Shown here piece after piece: positions 37,842 through 47,486 of a DNA stretch of 64,000 nucleotides. This DNA is from Pseudomonadota bacterium. GTDB lineage: Bacteria; Pseudomonadota; Gammaproteobacteria; Steroidobacterales; GCA-2729495. Under the pieces are notes generated by a model. The model had not been told where the DNA came from. It was given only the letters and a program-made list of their open reading frames with translations, and did no database searches. Positions within the stretch are counted from its first letter, which is position 1. Every line of letters starts with the position of its first letter. The stretch covers positions 1-64,000 of the forward strand of contig CAUJIY010000165.1 of assembly GCA_963205295.1 (NCBI GenBank), given 5' to 3'. The translations under genes were made by a program, and so were the position numbers.

Positions 37842-40709
37842 TCAGACCAGCCGACGCCGCCGGCAGGCGCACGCGACGGCGAGCAGCAGCAGCTGCCAGG
37901 CGTCGAGCGCCGAACCTCCCGAGTCGTTTTCCTGCGCCGGATAGACGGCCACGGTCACCGTGGCCGTGTCGGTGGCGCCATCGGCATCGGTGATCCGGTA
38001 GGTAAAGCTGGCGAGTCCGATGAAATCCTCGCTGGCCGTGAAGGTCACGGTGTTGTCGGCATTGGCGCGGGCACTGCCACCGGTCGGCCCCGGCTCGATA
38101 GTGAGCGTGATCGGTCCGCGCAGCAGTCCGCCGTCGTTGACGAGCACGTCGAAACGCGAGGTAGCGCCCGATGCGGTGCGGAAATCGCGTTCGACGGTGA
38201 CCGAGTTGTCCGGGTCGTCGTTCGCCGTGAGGACGTTGCGCGGCACGATGGTCACGGTCGCTTCGCCGCTCGCATCACCGTCGGCATCCGTGACGCGGTA
38301 GCGGAACGTGTCGACTGCCGGATACCCGGCTGCATCGTCGTATCGATAGACGACCAGGGGAGTGTCGCCGACCTCGACCCCGGGGCAGTCGGCGGATGGC
38401 TCGCTGCAGACGCGCGCCGTGCCGTGCGCGGGCGGTGCGGTGATGGCGAGCGTGAGGGGCCGGTCCGCCAGGCCACTGTCGTTGGCGAGCACCGGGATGA
38501 GGACGGTCTGCCCGAAGTTCAGCGCGTCGACGCGGTTGTCGGTGGCAGCGGGCTGGTCGTCGATGCTCACCGTGAGCACACACACGACCGGATTGTTGAG
38601 GGCCTCGCGTGCGCGATACTCCACCCGGATCGCGCCACCGTGCCCGGCCGCCGGCGTGAGGGTAATGCGGTTGTCGGCTTCGACGACCGCGGAACCCGCT
38701 GCGGATGGCAACACGCCGGTGACCTCGACGACCACCGGCGGTGCATTCAGGCCGCTGTCGTTGGCGAGCACGTCTGCCGTGACCGGCACCCCGGGATCGG
38801 TCGTCGCCGTGTCGGCGGTGCACTGTGGTGGGTCGGTCTGTGGTGCGCCGAAGACGGTGACGGCAACGCTGGCCGGGGCGCTGGTATCGGCATCGGCGTC
38901 GGTGATCGTGTACGTGAACGTATCGCTGCCAAGATAGCCGGCCGCCGGCGCGTAGCGGATGCGGGGGAGGGTCTCCGAGGTGTCCACCACTGCCATGCCA
39001 TGCTGCGGTGCTGTGACCACGGTTAGCGTCAGGGGCGTGTCGCTGATCTCGAGGTCGTTCGCGAGCACATCGATCGGCGTGGCCGTGTCGACGGCGATGC
39101 CCGCCGAGTCGTCGAGCGCCTGCGGCAGCCCCGGCACGCGGATTTCTGCGTTGCAGGTGGCGCTGCGACCGGAGCCGTCCGCGAGCCGGTAGCCGATGGT
39201 GAAACGACCACCGGTATCGGCGGGTGGTGTGTAGCTGATGCTGCGGTCGGGGTTCACGGTGGTGGTGCCGGCATCCGGGAAGTTGCGCAGCGTCACGGTG
39301 ACCGGTGGCAAGTCGAAACCGGCGTCGTTGGCGAGCACGTTGACCGTGGTCGTGGTATTGCGCGCGCCATCGGCGACGTCGTTCGTGCAGGTGAGCGGAT
39401 CGGTGACGAGGATGTGCAGCTCCGCCGTGGCCGTACGGTCAGCGTCGTCCGTGATGCGGTAGGCGATGACCTGTTCGCCCTCCGGCGCCGAATTGCGCAG
39501 GTACTGGATGCGGTTGGGCGGGGTCGTCGTGACCGTGGCCGTGCCCGCCGCGGGTGGTGTGACGATCTCCACCGTCACCGGCGCGGTACCCGGCACGTCG
39601 TTGGCGAGGACGTCGGTGGTGACCGACTCGGAGCCGGGAAAGTCCGTGCTGATGACCAGGACGTTGCGGTCGTCGAATGCCGCCGGTGCGCTCGTCGCCG
39701 GACCGGCGAAGTCGAGCGTCATCGCACTCCAGCTGTCCAGGCCAGCCACCGCCACCGACAGGTCGGCTTCGTTGACGAGAAAAGCCTCCGCCGCGACGAT
39801 GTCGCCATCGCCATCGGTGGAGATGCGCAGCAGCACATTGCCGAAGGCGGCGCGGCTGTCCCCGTCCCAGTTCAGGCCGCCGGTGAGACAACCGGCAGGG
39901 CCCGGTGCACCGTCGCCGTCGTCGCAGCTGTAGCCCCAGACGGTGGCCGAGGAGCGCGTGCCGATCGCTGCGCTGTCGCCGTCAAAGGTTGCGAAACCGT
40001 ACGCGCCTGGAGCGGCCCAGTACGGTTGATCCCCGGCGTCGGCCGAAGACTGCGAGGCCACCTCGCTCGGGAACTGATCGGCGAAGCCACCTCCGGCGCT
40101 GGTCGTCCCGGCGAGGCGGGCCGGGAACGCAGCGCCGCCATCGGCCTGCGCGACGACGTAGTCGATGCCGCCACTGGCGTTCGGGGTGGCACTGCTGACC
40201 CGCGCCGGCGCCAGGCGGTGGATGACGCGCCCGAACGACTCGATGTGGCGGCTGGTGGGGCCGATGCCGACGTTGCGCTCGAAGGCACCGAACTCGATCG
40301 TCCCACCGATCACGTCGTCGATGACCGCCGGTGAATCTCGATCGTCGATGCTGATGAAGCCCCGGGTGACCGGAATGCCGGTCTTGCCACCAGTGGGCAG
40401 GACCGCTGCCGGTGCGGTCACCGGACCGGGATCAGGCAGGGAAGTCACGTAGATGGGCGGAGCCAGGCCCGGGGCATAATGCCCGGCACCGAACACCGGC
40501 CCGACCCACTGCGTCGTACCGAGGCTCGATGGTGCACCGGCGTGATACGAGCAATCATCGTGATTACCCTCCAGCACCCAGGCGGGGCAGGCGTTGGCCG
40601 CACCAGCGCTGCTGCCGGTGATCTCCGCATAACGTACCGCCGCGGGCGTTGCTGCCGACCAGGACACCAACAGCAGGCTGGCAATGGCGAGGCGGGCAGG
40701 ATGGGTCAT
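37842..40709 (-). CDS. Large exported surface protein with six VLANDxG-type Ig/cadherin-like repeats and a C-terminal GGS/TM/RRRR tail
   Basis: Signal peptide MTHPARLAIASLLLVSWSAATPAA; repeats containing VLANDVPG, VLANDAGF, VLANDLEI, VLANDSGL (twice), VLVNDGGL; C terminus GGSALDAWQLLLLAVACACRRRRLV. Confidence 0.85.
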   Translation of the reverse strand: MTHPARLAIASLLLVSWSAATPAAVRYAEITGSSAGAANACPAWVLEGNHDDCSYHAGAPSSLGTTQWVGPVFGAGHYAPGLAPPIYVTSLPDPGPVTAPAAVLPTGGKTGIPVTRGFISIDDRDSPAVIDDVIGGTIEFGAFERNVGIGPTSRHIESFGRVIHRLAPARVSSATPNASGGIDYVVAQADGGAAFPARLAGTTSAGGGFADQFPSEVASQSSADAGDQPYWAAPGAYGFATFDGDSAAIGTRSSATVWGYSCDDGDGAPGPAGCLTGGLNWDGDSRAAFGNVLLRISTDGDGDIVAAEAFLVNEADLSVAVAGLDSWSAMTLDFAGPATSAPAAFDDRNVLVISTDFPGSESVTTDVLANDVPGTAPVTVEIVTPPAAGTATVTTTPPNRIQYLRNSAPEGEQVIAYRITDDADRTATAELHILVTDPLTCTNDVADGARNTTTTVNVLANDAGFDLPPVTVTLRNFPDAGTTTVNPDRSISYTPPADTGGRFTIGYRLADGSGRSATCNAEIRVPGLPQALDDSAGIAVDTATPIDVLANDLEISDTPLTLTVVTAPQHGMAVVDTSETLPRIRYAPAAGYLGSDTFTYTITDADADTSAPASVAVTVFGAPQTDPPQCTADTATTDPGVPVTADVLANDSGLNAPPVVVEVTGVLPSAAGSAVVEADNRITLTPAAGHGGAIRVEYRAREALNNPVVCVLTVSIDDQPAATDNRVDALNFGQTVLIPVLANDSGLADRPLTLAITAPPAHGTARVCSEPSADCPGVEVGDTPLVVYRYDDAAGYPAVDTFRYRVTDADGDASGEATVTIVPRNVLTANDDPDNSVTVERDFRTASGATSRFDVLVNDGGLLRGPITLTIEPGPTGGSARANADNTVTFTASEDFIGLASFTYRITDADGATDTATVTVAVYPAQENDSGGSALDAWQLLLLAVACACRRRRLV

Positions 40710-41001
40710 GGGTGCTCCAGGCATCTCTTGTTGTTCTTCCAGCTGCGACCAGGACGTTGTCGCCGTCACGGGCCAGCCAGCTGCAGGGTCATTCTACGCA
40801 ACGCGGCCGCACCGATGCCCCGCCGCCTTGACTTAACGGCGACCGCCACGCGCGATGCGGTTCACGGAACCGGCAACATCAGGCCATGCTGGCCCGGCGT
40901 GGCAGCGTCGCAGCATCGGGATGTGGCTCAGCGAAAGACCGGACGGCAGCTGGCGCCGACGGCGCGACAGCGGTTCACCGCACCGGGTGTGAGCGCGCTG
41001 G

Positions 41002-42018
41002 TCAGGCGACTGAGGTGGAGGACCCCGGCTTCGCCACCGAAGCCTCGGGCGCGGACATCGCCAGCAGCGAACGCATGACCACGGTCTCGCTGAGCTGGTC
41101 GCCGGCCGGCACGCCTTCCCGCTGCGGCCACCGGCCGGCCGGGTTGAGGTACTGCAGGCGATGATTGCCGATGCTGATGACGTCGCCGTGGCGCAGGCGT
41201 CGCCGGGACATGGTTCTGGAGTTGATGCTGGTGCCGTTGGTGCTCTTCAGGTCGAGCAGCCAGTCGCCATCGTTGTTGCGGATGAGCAGGGCATGCTGGC
41301 GACTGACGAAGCGGCTGCGGATGCACAGGTCGCAATGCGGACCGCGACCGATCAGGACGCGCCCCTGGCCGAGCGGGAAGCGCTGCACCACATCCTGCCC
41401 CAGGGACAGCACCAGTTCGGGCGTTGCCGGCGGCACTTCCGGCGCTACGGCGGGCGGCGCAGTGACCGCAGCGAGTTCGAAACGCTGTCGCGTCAGCACG
41501 GCAACGGCTGCCATCCCTCGCGAATCGAGGACGCGAAGAAGCGCCGCGTTGCCGGTCAGCAGGAGCAGGGGCGGGCGTGCCAGGTCGGCAACATTGCGGG
41601 CGAGTTCGCACAGCGTTTCGAAAACCCTTGGACCGTACTCCTGCGCCTGATCGATGACGATGCAGACAGGGTCCTGCTGTTCCGACCCCTGGCGCAGCAC
41701 CACGGTCAGGAGCCGCAACAGGTCGTCCGAGGTCGATTCGAATGGCTCGAAGCCGAGATCCACGAGGATGGCCTCGAGGAATACGTGACTGCTGTCCGAT
41801 GGTGCCGGCGGCCGCGCCACGCGCAGGGCCGGTACTGTCCGCTCGAGGAAGCGGTCTGCTGCCAGCCGGACCTCGCCACGCGCCTCGCCCGTGACGACGG
41901 CGAATAGTCGTGAGGTCCGGCGACACTGTTCCAGGTAGCGGACGGCCTCTAGAATCCGCCAGGACAGCGTGGCGGGTTCTGCCATTTCGGTATCGCGGGT
42001 GGGAATGTCGGTGGTCAT
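41002..42018 (-). CDS. FHA domain protein with N-terminal degenerate ExeA-like AAA domain
   Basis: FHA core VLIGRGPHCDLCIRSRFVSRQHALLIRNNDGDWLLDLKSTNGTSINSRTM; N-terminal LFAVVTGEARGEVRLAADRFL and CIVIDQAQEYGPRVFETLCELARN look like altered Walker A/B of ExeA/GspA-type ATPases. Confidence 0.82.
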   Translation of the reverse strand: MTTDIPTRDTEMAEPATLSWRILEAVRYLEQCRRTSRLFAVVTGEARGEVRLAADRFLERTVPALRVARPPAPSDSSHVFLEAILVDLGFEPFESTSDDLLRLLTVVLRQGSEQQDPVCIVIDQAQEYGPRVFETLCELARNVADLARPPLLLLTGNAALLRVLDSRGMAAVAVLTRQRFELAAVTAPPAVAPEVPPATPELVLSLGQDVVQRFPLGQGRVLIGRGPHCDLCIRSRFVSRQHALLIRNNDGDWLLDLKSTNGTSINSRTMSRRRLRHGDVISIGNHRLQYLNPAGRWPQREGVPAGDQLSETVVMRSLLAMSAPEASVAKPGSSTSVA

Positions 42019-42233
42019 GTCGTGACGGCCCTGTCTTGTCGCGGGTTCCATGGCACGGCGCCAACGCACAGCGTGCAGACGCTGTGGTTTCCTGCGCAGT
42101 CTAGGAGCAGGCGATGCTTATGTAAACGCTGTTGTGACAGCGGCATTCAGGCACCAGGCACGTCGCGGCATGGAGATGCGAAGGTTTCGACAAACGTATT
42201 GTTACTTACTGTTTTTATTGTTGTTATAGACCA

Positions 42234-42836
42234 ATGCTCGCCATCGAAGAGCTGACCGCCCGGCGTGGCGACCACTGGCTGTTCACGGACCTGCATTTCA
42301 GCGTGGGTGCCGGAGAGGCGTTGCTGTTGCGTGGCCCGAACGGCACGGGCAAGACCACGCTGCTGCGCATCCTGGCGGGTCTGACCCAACCTGAATCGGG
42401 CCGCGTTCGCTGGCAGGGAACCTCGCGCCAGGAAGCGCTGCGGGGACTGGCCGCCTATGCCGGGCACCAGCCCGGCCTCAGCGGCGACCTTACCGTCGGG
42501 CAGAACCTGCAGTTCTACGCAAGGCTCGACGGTTGGCAGGAGGACTGGTCGGCGCTCATCGACGCCCTCGCACTCGGCCGTTGCCGTGACCTGGAGGTCA
42601 GGCTGCTCTCGGCGGGGCAGAAGCGCCGCGCTGCCCTGGTGCGGGTACTTGCCAGCCGGCAGCCGGTCTGGTTGCTCGACGAACCATTCACGAATATCGA
42701 TGCCGACGGCCGCAGCCTCGTCGAAACCCGCATCGGCGACCATCTGGCTGCTGGCGGACTGGCCGTGATCGCCGTCCACGGCGAACTCGCACCGTCACGC
42801 GGGCTGGTCCGCTCCCTGGCGCTGGGAGGCAGCTGA
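42234..42836 (+). CDS. ccmA: Heme exporter ATP-binding protein CcmA
   Basis: LLLRGPNGTGKTTLLRILAGLTQPESG; LSAGQKRRAALVRVL; first gene of the ccm cluster. Confidence 0.95.
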   Translation: MLAIEELTARRGDHWLFTDLHFSVGAGEALLLRGPNGTGKTTLLRILAGLTQPESGRVRWQGTSRQEALRGLAAYAGHQPGLSGDLTVGQNLQFYARLDGWQEDWSALIDALALGRCRDLEVRLLSAGQKRRAALVRVLASRQPVWLLDEPFTNIDADGRSLVETRIGDHLAAGGLAVIAVHGELAPSRGLVRSLALGGS

Positions 42837-42839
42837 GCG

Positions 42840-43508
42840 ATGCGCCGGCTGATCCACGCCATCGTGCAACGGGAACTGCGCCTGGCCTGGCGGCGCTGGG
42901 GCGATGCGGCGACGCCGCTGCTGTTCTTCGCGCTGGTCGGCATCCTGTTTCCGCTCGCCCTGAGCCCGACGCCGCAGACGCTGCAGCTGCTCGGGCCGGC
43001 GGTACTCTGGGTGGCAGCGCTGCTCAGCACCCTGTTGTCGCTCAATGGCCTTTATCGGGCCGACGTCGACGACGGCACCATGGAGCAATTGCTGATCCGT
43101 CCCGAGCCGCTCACCATCGTGATGCTCGCGCGCAGCGTGAGTCACTGGCTCATCACCGGCGCACCACTGGTCGTGCTGGCCCCACTGGTCGGAATGGCCT
43201 ACTATCTGCCCGGTCAGGCGATCGTCGTGTTGTGCGTCACGCTGCTGCTCGGCACCCCAACGTTGTGTCTGCTCGGTGCCATTGGCGCTGCACTGACTGC
43301 TGGCCTGCGGCAGGCCTCGGGGCTGCTCGCCCTGCTCGTGTTGCCGATGATGTTGCCGGTGTTGATCTTCGGCGCGCGCGCCACCGACCTGGCGGTGGCG
43401 GGGCACGATCCGACAGGCATATTCTTCCTGCTGGGTGCGCTGTTGCTGCTCGCTCTCAGCCTGGCGCCGGTGGCGGCGGCTGCGGCCATCCGCATCGCAC
43501 TCGACTGA
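42840..43508 (+). CDS. ccmB: Heme exporter permease CcmB
   Basis: Hydrophobic protein with FFALVGILFPLALSP, GTMEQLLIRPEPL; position in ccm operon. Confidence 0.95.
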   Translation: MRRLIHAIVQRELRLAWRRWGDAATPLLFFALVGILFPLALSPTPQTLQLLGPAVLWVAALLSTLLSLNGLYRADVDDGTMEQLLIRPEPLTIVMLARSVSHWLITGAPLVVLAPLVGMAYYLPGQAIVVLCVTLLLGTPTLCLLGAIGAALTAGLRQASGLLALLVLPMMLPVLIFGARATDLAVAGHDPTGIFFLLGALLLLALSLAPVAAAAAIRIALD

Positions 43509-43559
43509 GCGGCGGCAGCAGCGTCCGCAGCACTGCATTTGACGGAGCACGTCCAAGGT

Positions 43560-44324
43560 ATGGCCTCCTGGATGCCCGCCTGGTTGCACAGGCTCGCTTC
43601 ACCGCCGCATTTCTTCGGAGTCGCGGGCCGGCTGCGCCGCTGGCTCATGTGGCCGGCGCTCGTCTGCCTCGCGCTGGGCGCCTGGGGTGGGCTGGTGGTG
43701 GCGCCCGCTGACTACCAGCAGGGCGATGCCTTTCGCATCATCTATGTGCACGTACCTAGTGCGTACCTGTCGATGATGGTGTACATGGTGATGGCGACCG
43801 GGGCGGCCATCGGCCTGGTCTGGCGCATGAAACTTGCCCACGCGGTTGCAGCGGCGGCAGCGCCCGTCGGCGCCTCGTTCACGTTCCTGGCCCTGGTCAC
43901 CGGCGCGGTGTGGGGCCAGCCGATGTGGGGCACGTGGTGGGTCTGGGACGCGCGGCTGACCTCGGAGCTGATCCTGCTGTTCATCTACTTCGGTTACATG
44001 CTCCTGCGCGATGCATTCGACGATGTCGCCAGGGCGGATCGTGCGAGTGCCGTATTCGCGATCGTCGGTGTGATCAACGTACCGATCATCCACTACTCGG
44101 TGATCTGGTGGAACACACTGCACCAGGGCCCGACGATCTCCAAGTTCGACAACCCCTCGATCACCGCCGACATGCTCTGGCCGCTGCTGCTGATGATCCT
44201 CGGCTTCACGCTGTTCGCCTTCGCCGTTCTGACCGAACGGGTGCAGGCCGAAGTGCTGGAGCGCGAGCAGCAGGCACGCTGGGCCCAGGAACTTGTCGGC
44301 GGGGTCGCCGGTCCGGGATCATGA
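43560..44324 (+). CDS. ccmC: Heme exporter protein CcmC
   Basis: IIYVHVPSAYLSMMVYM, WGQPMWGTWWVWDARLTSELILLFIY tryptophan-rich motif. Confidence 0.96.
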   Translation: MASWMPAWLHRLASPPHFFGVAGRLRRWLMWPALVCLALGAWGGLVVAPADYQQGDAFRIIYVHVPSAYLSMMVYMVMATGAAIGLVWRMKLAHAVAAAAAPVGASFTFLALVTGAVWGQPMWGTWWVWDARLTSELILLFIYFGYMLLRDAFDDVARADRASAVFAIVGVINVPIIHYSVIWWNTLHQGPTISKFDNPSITADMLWPLLLMILGFTLFAFAVLTERVQAEVLEREQQARWAQELVGGVAGPGS

Positions 44325-44497
44325 CGATGACCGATTTTCTCGACATGGGTGGCTATGCGCTCTGGGTCTGGAGCGCCTATGGCCTGACGGTGCTGGTGAT
44401 GCTCGCCAACGTGATCCTCGCCCGCAGCCGCCTGCGCCGATCGACGGCACGGCTGCGCGCCCGGGCAGGCCGACTGGCAAGGAGTGCGACGCGATGA
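44321..44497 (+). CDS. ccmD: Heme exporter protein CcmD
   Basis: 58-aa MTMTDFLDMGGYALWVWSAYGLTVLVMLANVILARSRLRR; overlaps both ccmC and ccmE by ATGA. Confidence 0.92.
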   Translation: MTMTDFLDMGGYALWVWSAYGLTVLVMLANVILARSRLRRSTARLRARAGRLARSATR

Positions 44498-44949
44498 CAG
44501 CGCGACAGCAACGGATGATGGTCGTCGGCCTGGTGCTCGCCGGGGTTGCTGCGGCAGCGATCCTCGGGCTGCGGGCCTTCGACGAGAACATGCTCTATTT
44601 CTACAGCCCGAGCCAGATCGCTGCGGGCGAAGCGCCGACAGGACGCAAGATCCGCCTCGGCGGACTCGTCACCCACGGCAGCGTTACCCGGACCCCCGGT
44701 GAACTGGCCGTGCATTTCACGGTGACCGACAACCGGGAGAGCATGGCCGTCACCTATGCGGGTGTACTGCCGGACCTGTTCCGCGAAGGGCAGGGGGTCA
44801 TCGCGCACGGTATCGTCGGGCCGGACAGAACCTTTGTCGCCGACGAGGTGCTCGCCAAGCACGACGAGAATTACATGCCGCCCGAGGTCGCCGACTCGCT
44901 CCAGGCCCAGGGCCATCCGGGCGGCGCGGCGCCGGCGGGCATGCCCTGA
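44494..44949 (+). CDS. ccmE: Cytochrome c maturation chaperone CcmE
   Basis: FDENMLYFYSPSQI, RKIRLGGLV, VLAKHDENYMPPE with heme-binding His. Confidence 0.96.
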   Translation: MTARQQRMMVVGLVLAGVAAAAILGLRAFDENMLYFYSPSQIAAGEAPTGRKIRLGGLVTHGSVTRTPGELAVHFTVTDNRESMAVTYAGVLPDLFREGQGVIAHGIVGPDRTFVADEVLAKHDENYMPPEVADSLQAQGHPGGAAPAGMP

Positions 44950-44959
44950 GGGCTGCACC

Positions 44960-46915
44960 ATGACCCCTGAATTCGGCCAGTTGTGCCTGGTCCTGGCGCT
45001 GTGCCTGGCAGTCGTGCAGGCGGTGTTCCCGCTCGCCGGTGCCCAGACAGGGCGCAACGCGTGGATGGCGGTGGCCGTGCCCGCGGCCGCCGGCCAGGCG
45101 GTGTTTGCCCTCGGGGCGTTCGCCGCGCTCGCCTGGTCGTTCCTCACCAGCGATTTCACGGTCGCCTACGTAGCCACGCACTCGAACACGGCGCTGCCGG
45201 CGTTCTATCGCTTTGCCGCCGTATGGGGCGGGCACGAAGGCTCGCTGCTGCTCTGGATCGTGCTGCTGTCGCTGTGGACGGCCGCAGTCGCGGCCTTCAG
45301 CCGCGGCCTGCCGCGTGAGTTCTCGGCGCGGGTGATCGGCGTCATCGGCTGCGTCAGTGCGGGTTTCATCCTCTTCGTGCTGCTGACTTCCAATCCGTTC
45401 CTGCGCCTGTGGCCGGCTCCGCTCGATGGCAACGACCTCAATCCGCTGCTGCAGGATCCGGCGATGGCCTTGCATCCGCCGCTACTCTACACCGGCTACG
45501 TCGGCTTCTCGGTGGCCTTCGCTTTCGCGGTCGCCGCCATGCTTGCCGGGCGCATCGACCAGCAATGGGCCCGCTGGGCACGCCCGTGGACGACCGCAGC
45601 CTGGGCGTTCCTGACACTGGGAATCGCGCTCGGCAGCTGGTGGGCCTATTACGAGCTCGGCTGGGGCGGCTGGTGGTTCTGGGATCCGGTGGAAAACGCG
45701 TCGTTCATGCCGTGGCTGGTCGGCACCGCCCTCATCCATTCGCTCGCGGTGACGGAGAAGCGCGGCCTGTTCAAGAGCTCGACGCTGCTGCTGGCGATCG
45801 GCGCGTTCTCGCTGAGCCTGCTCGGCACCTTCCTGGTGCGCTCGGGCGTGCTGGTCTCGGTGCACGCCTTTGCCTCCGATCCGGCGCGCGGCCTGTTCAT
45901 CCTCGGTTACCTGGCGACGGTGATCGGGGCAGCGCTCGTGCTCTACGCCTGGCGCGCGCCGCGGCTCGATCGTGCCATCGGTTTCAAGGCATTTTCGCGC
46001 GAGACTTTCCTGCTGGTGAACAACCTGCTCCTGTGCATCGCCGCCGGGCTGATCCTGCTCGGTACGCTTTACCCGTTGTTACTCGACGCGTTGAACAAGG
46101 GCAAGATCTCGGTCGGTCCGCCGTACTTCGAATCCGTGTTCCTGATCCCGATGCTGCCGCTGCTATTGGCCGTCGGCGTCGGCATGCATACGGCCTGGCG
46201 TGCTGCCGACGCCGGCGTCGTTGCCCGGCGTCTGCGCTGGCCTGCGCTGGTGGCCGTGCTCGCCGGCATCGGCGTGCCGTGGCTCGTGTACGGCGGCGGT
46301 TCGGTCCTGACGGCGGTCGGCGTGGCGGCGGGTACCTGGCTCGTGCTGACGTCATTGCTCGATCCGGCGCTGCGCCTGGCTGGTGCCGGTGCCCGCCTGA
46401 CGCGGGGAGCAGTCGGCATGCAGGTCGCCCATCTCGGCCTCGGCCTGAGCGTGCTCGGCATCGTCATCACCTCGAGCCACAGCATCGTGACCGACCAGCG
46501 CATCGCCCCCGGCGAGACGCTGCGCCTCGGTGAGTATGCGCTGACGTTTCGCGGCACGACCCACGTCGAGGGCCCGAACTACGTCGCCGAGCGCGGTGAG
46601 ATGGCACTGACGCGGGCCGGCCAGACCGTGGCGGTCGTCTACCCCGAGAAACGCACCTACCACGTGCGCCAGTCGCCCATGACCGAAGCGGGCATCGACG
46701 CGCGCTGGCACCGCGACCTGTTCGTTGCGCTCGGCGACGAGCTCGGCGAGGGCGCATGGAGCGTGCGCCTGCAGTACAAGCCGATGGTGCGCTTCATCTG
46801 GTTCGGCGCGCTGGTCATGGCCTGCGGCGGCCTGCTGGCCATCTCGGACAAGCGCTACCGGGCGGCGGTGCGCCAGGGTGCGACCGAACCCGCCGCCACG
46901 CGCGCACGGGCCTGA
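44960..46915 (+). CDS. ccmF: Heme lyase subunit CcmF
   Basis: WGGHEGSLLLWIVLLSLW, WWAYYELGWGGWWFWDPVENASFMPWLVGTALIHSL. Confidence 0.96.
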   Translation: MTPEFGQLCLVLALCLAVVQAVFPLAGAQTGRNAWMAVAVPAAAGQAVFALGAFAALAWSFLTSDFTVAYVATHSNTALPAFYRFAAVWGGHEGSLLLWIVLLSLWTAAVAAFSRGLPREFSARVIGVIGCVSAGFILFVLLTSNPFLRLWPAPLDGNDLNPLLQDPAMALHPPLLYTGYVGFSVAFAFAVAAMLAGRIDQQWARWARPWTTAAWAFLTLGIALGSWWAYYELGWGGWWFWDPVENASFMPWLVGTALIHSLAVTEKRGLFKSSTLLLAIGAFSLSLLGTFLVRSGVLVSVHAFASDPARGLFILGYLATVIGAALVLYAWRAPRLDRAIGFKAFSRETFLLVNNLLLCIAAGLILLGTLYPLLLDALNKGKISVGPPYFESVFLIPMLPLLLAVGVGMHTAWRAADAGVVARRLRWPALVAVLAGIGVPWLVYGGGSVLTAVGVAAGTWLVLTSLLDPALRLAGAGARLTRGAVGMQVAHLGLGLSVLGIVITSSHSIVTDQRIAPGETLRLGEYALTFRGTTHVEGPNYVAERGEMALTRAGQTVAVVYPEKRTYHVRQSPMTEAGIDARWHRDLFVALGDELGEGAWSVRLQYKPMVRFIWFGALVMACGGLLAISDKRYRAAVRQGATEPAATRARA

Positions 46916-46949
46916 GCGGCCCGCCCGACACCGTCCGGAATCCCCAGGC

Positions 46950-47486
46950 ATGCTGCGATATCTCCTGCCGATCGTCGCGCTCGCGGCACTCGTCGTGCTG
47001 CTTGCCGTCGGTCTGCGCCGCGACCCCGGTTTTGTGCCATCGCCGCTGATCGGCCGCCAGGCGCCGGCGTTCTCGCTGCCGCGCCTCGACGACCCTTCCC
47101 GCCAGCTCGACCTCACCGACCTGGCCGGCGACGTGGCGCTGCTCAACGTCTGGGCCACCTGGTGCGGGGGCTGTCGCCAGGAGCATCCTTTCCTGATGCA
47201 ACTCGCCGCCGGGCGCCAGATCCGGATCTTCGGTCTGAACTGGAAGGACGACCCGGTCCTCGCCACCCGCTGGCTCGCCGATCTCGGCAATCCCTACGTG
47301 GCCGTTGGCGTCGACCAGGACGGTCGTGCGGCGATCGACTGGGGCGTATACGGCGCACCCGAGACCTTCCTCGTCGATGCCACCGGGCGCGTGCTGTACA
47401 AGCACATCGCCCCGCTGACAGCCGAGGTCTGGGCGGCAGAGTTCGTGCCGCGCATCGCCGCCAGCCGTGCCGGACGCGTGCCATGA
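46950..47486 (+). CDS. ccmG: CcmG/DsbE thiol:disulfide interchange protein
   Basis: Thioredoxin-like LNVWATWCGGCRQEHPFLMQLA; WGVYGAPETFLVDATG. Confidence 0.94.
   Translation: MLRYLLPIVALAALVVLLAVGLRRDPGFVPSPLIGRQAPAFSLPRLDDPSRQLDLTDLAGDVALLNVWATWCGGCRQEHPFLMQLAAGRQIRIFGLNWKDDPVLATRWLADLGNPYVAVGVDQDGRAAIDWGVYGAPETFLVDATGRVLYKHIAPLTAEVWAAEFVPRIAASRAGRVP

Noticed and set aside
37842-40709. CRISPR-like or tandem DNA repeats within the surface-protein gene
   Set aside because: Repeats are at the protein level (VLANDxG modules); the DNA is diverged, with no spacer structure.
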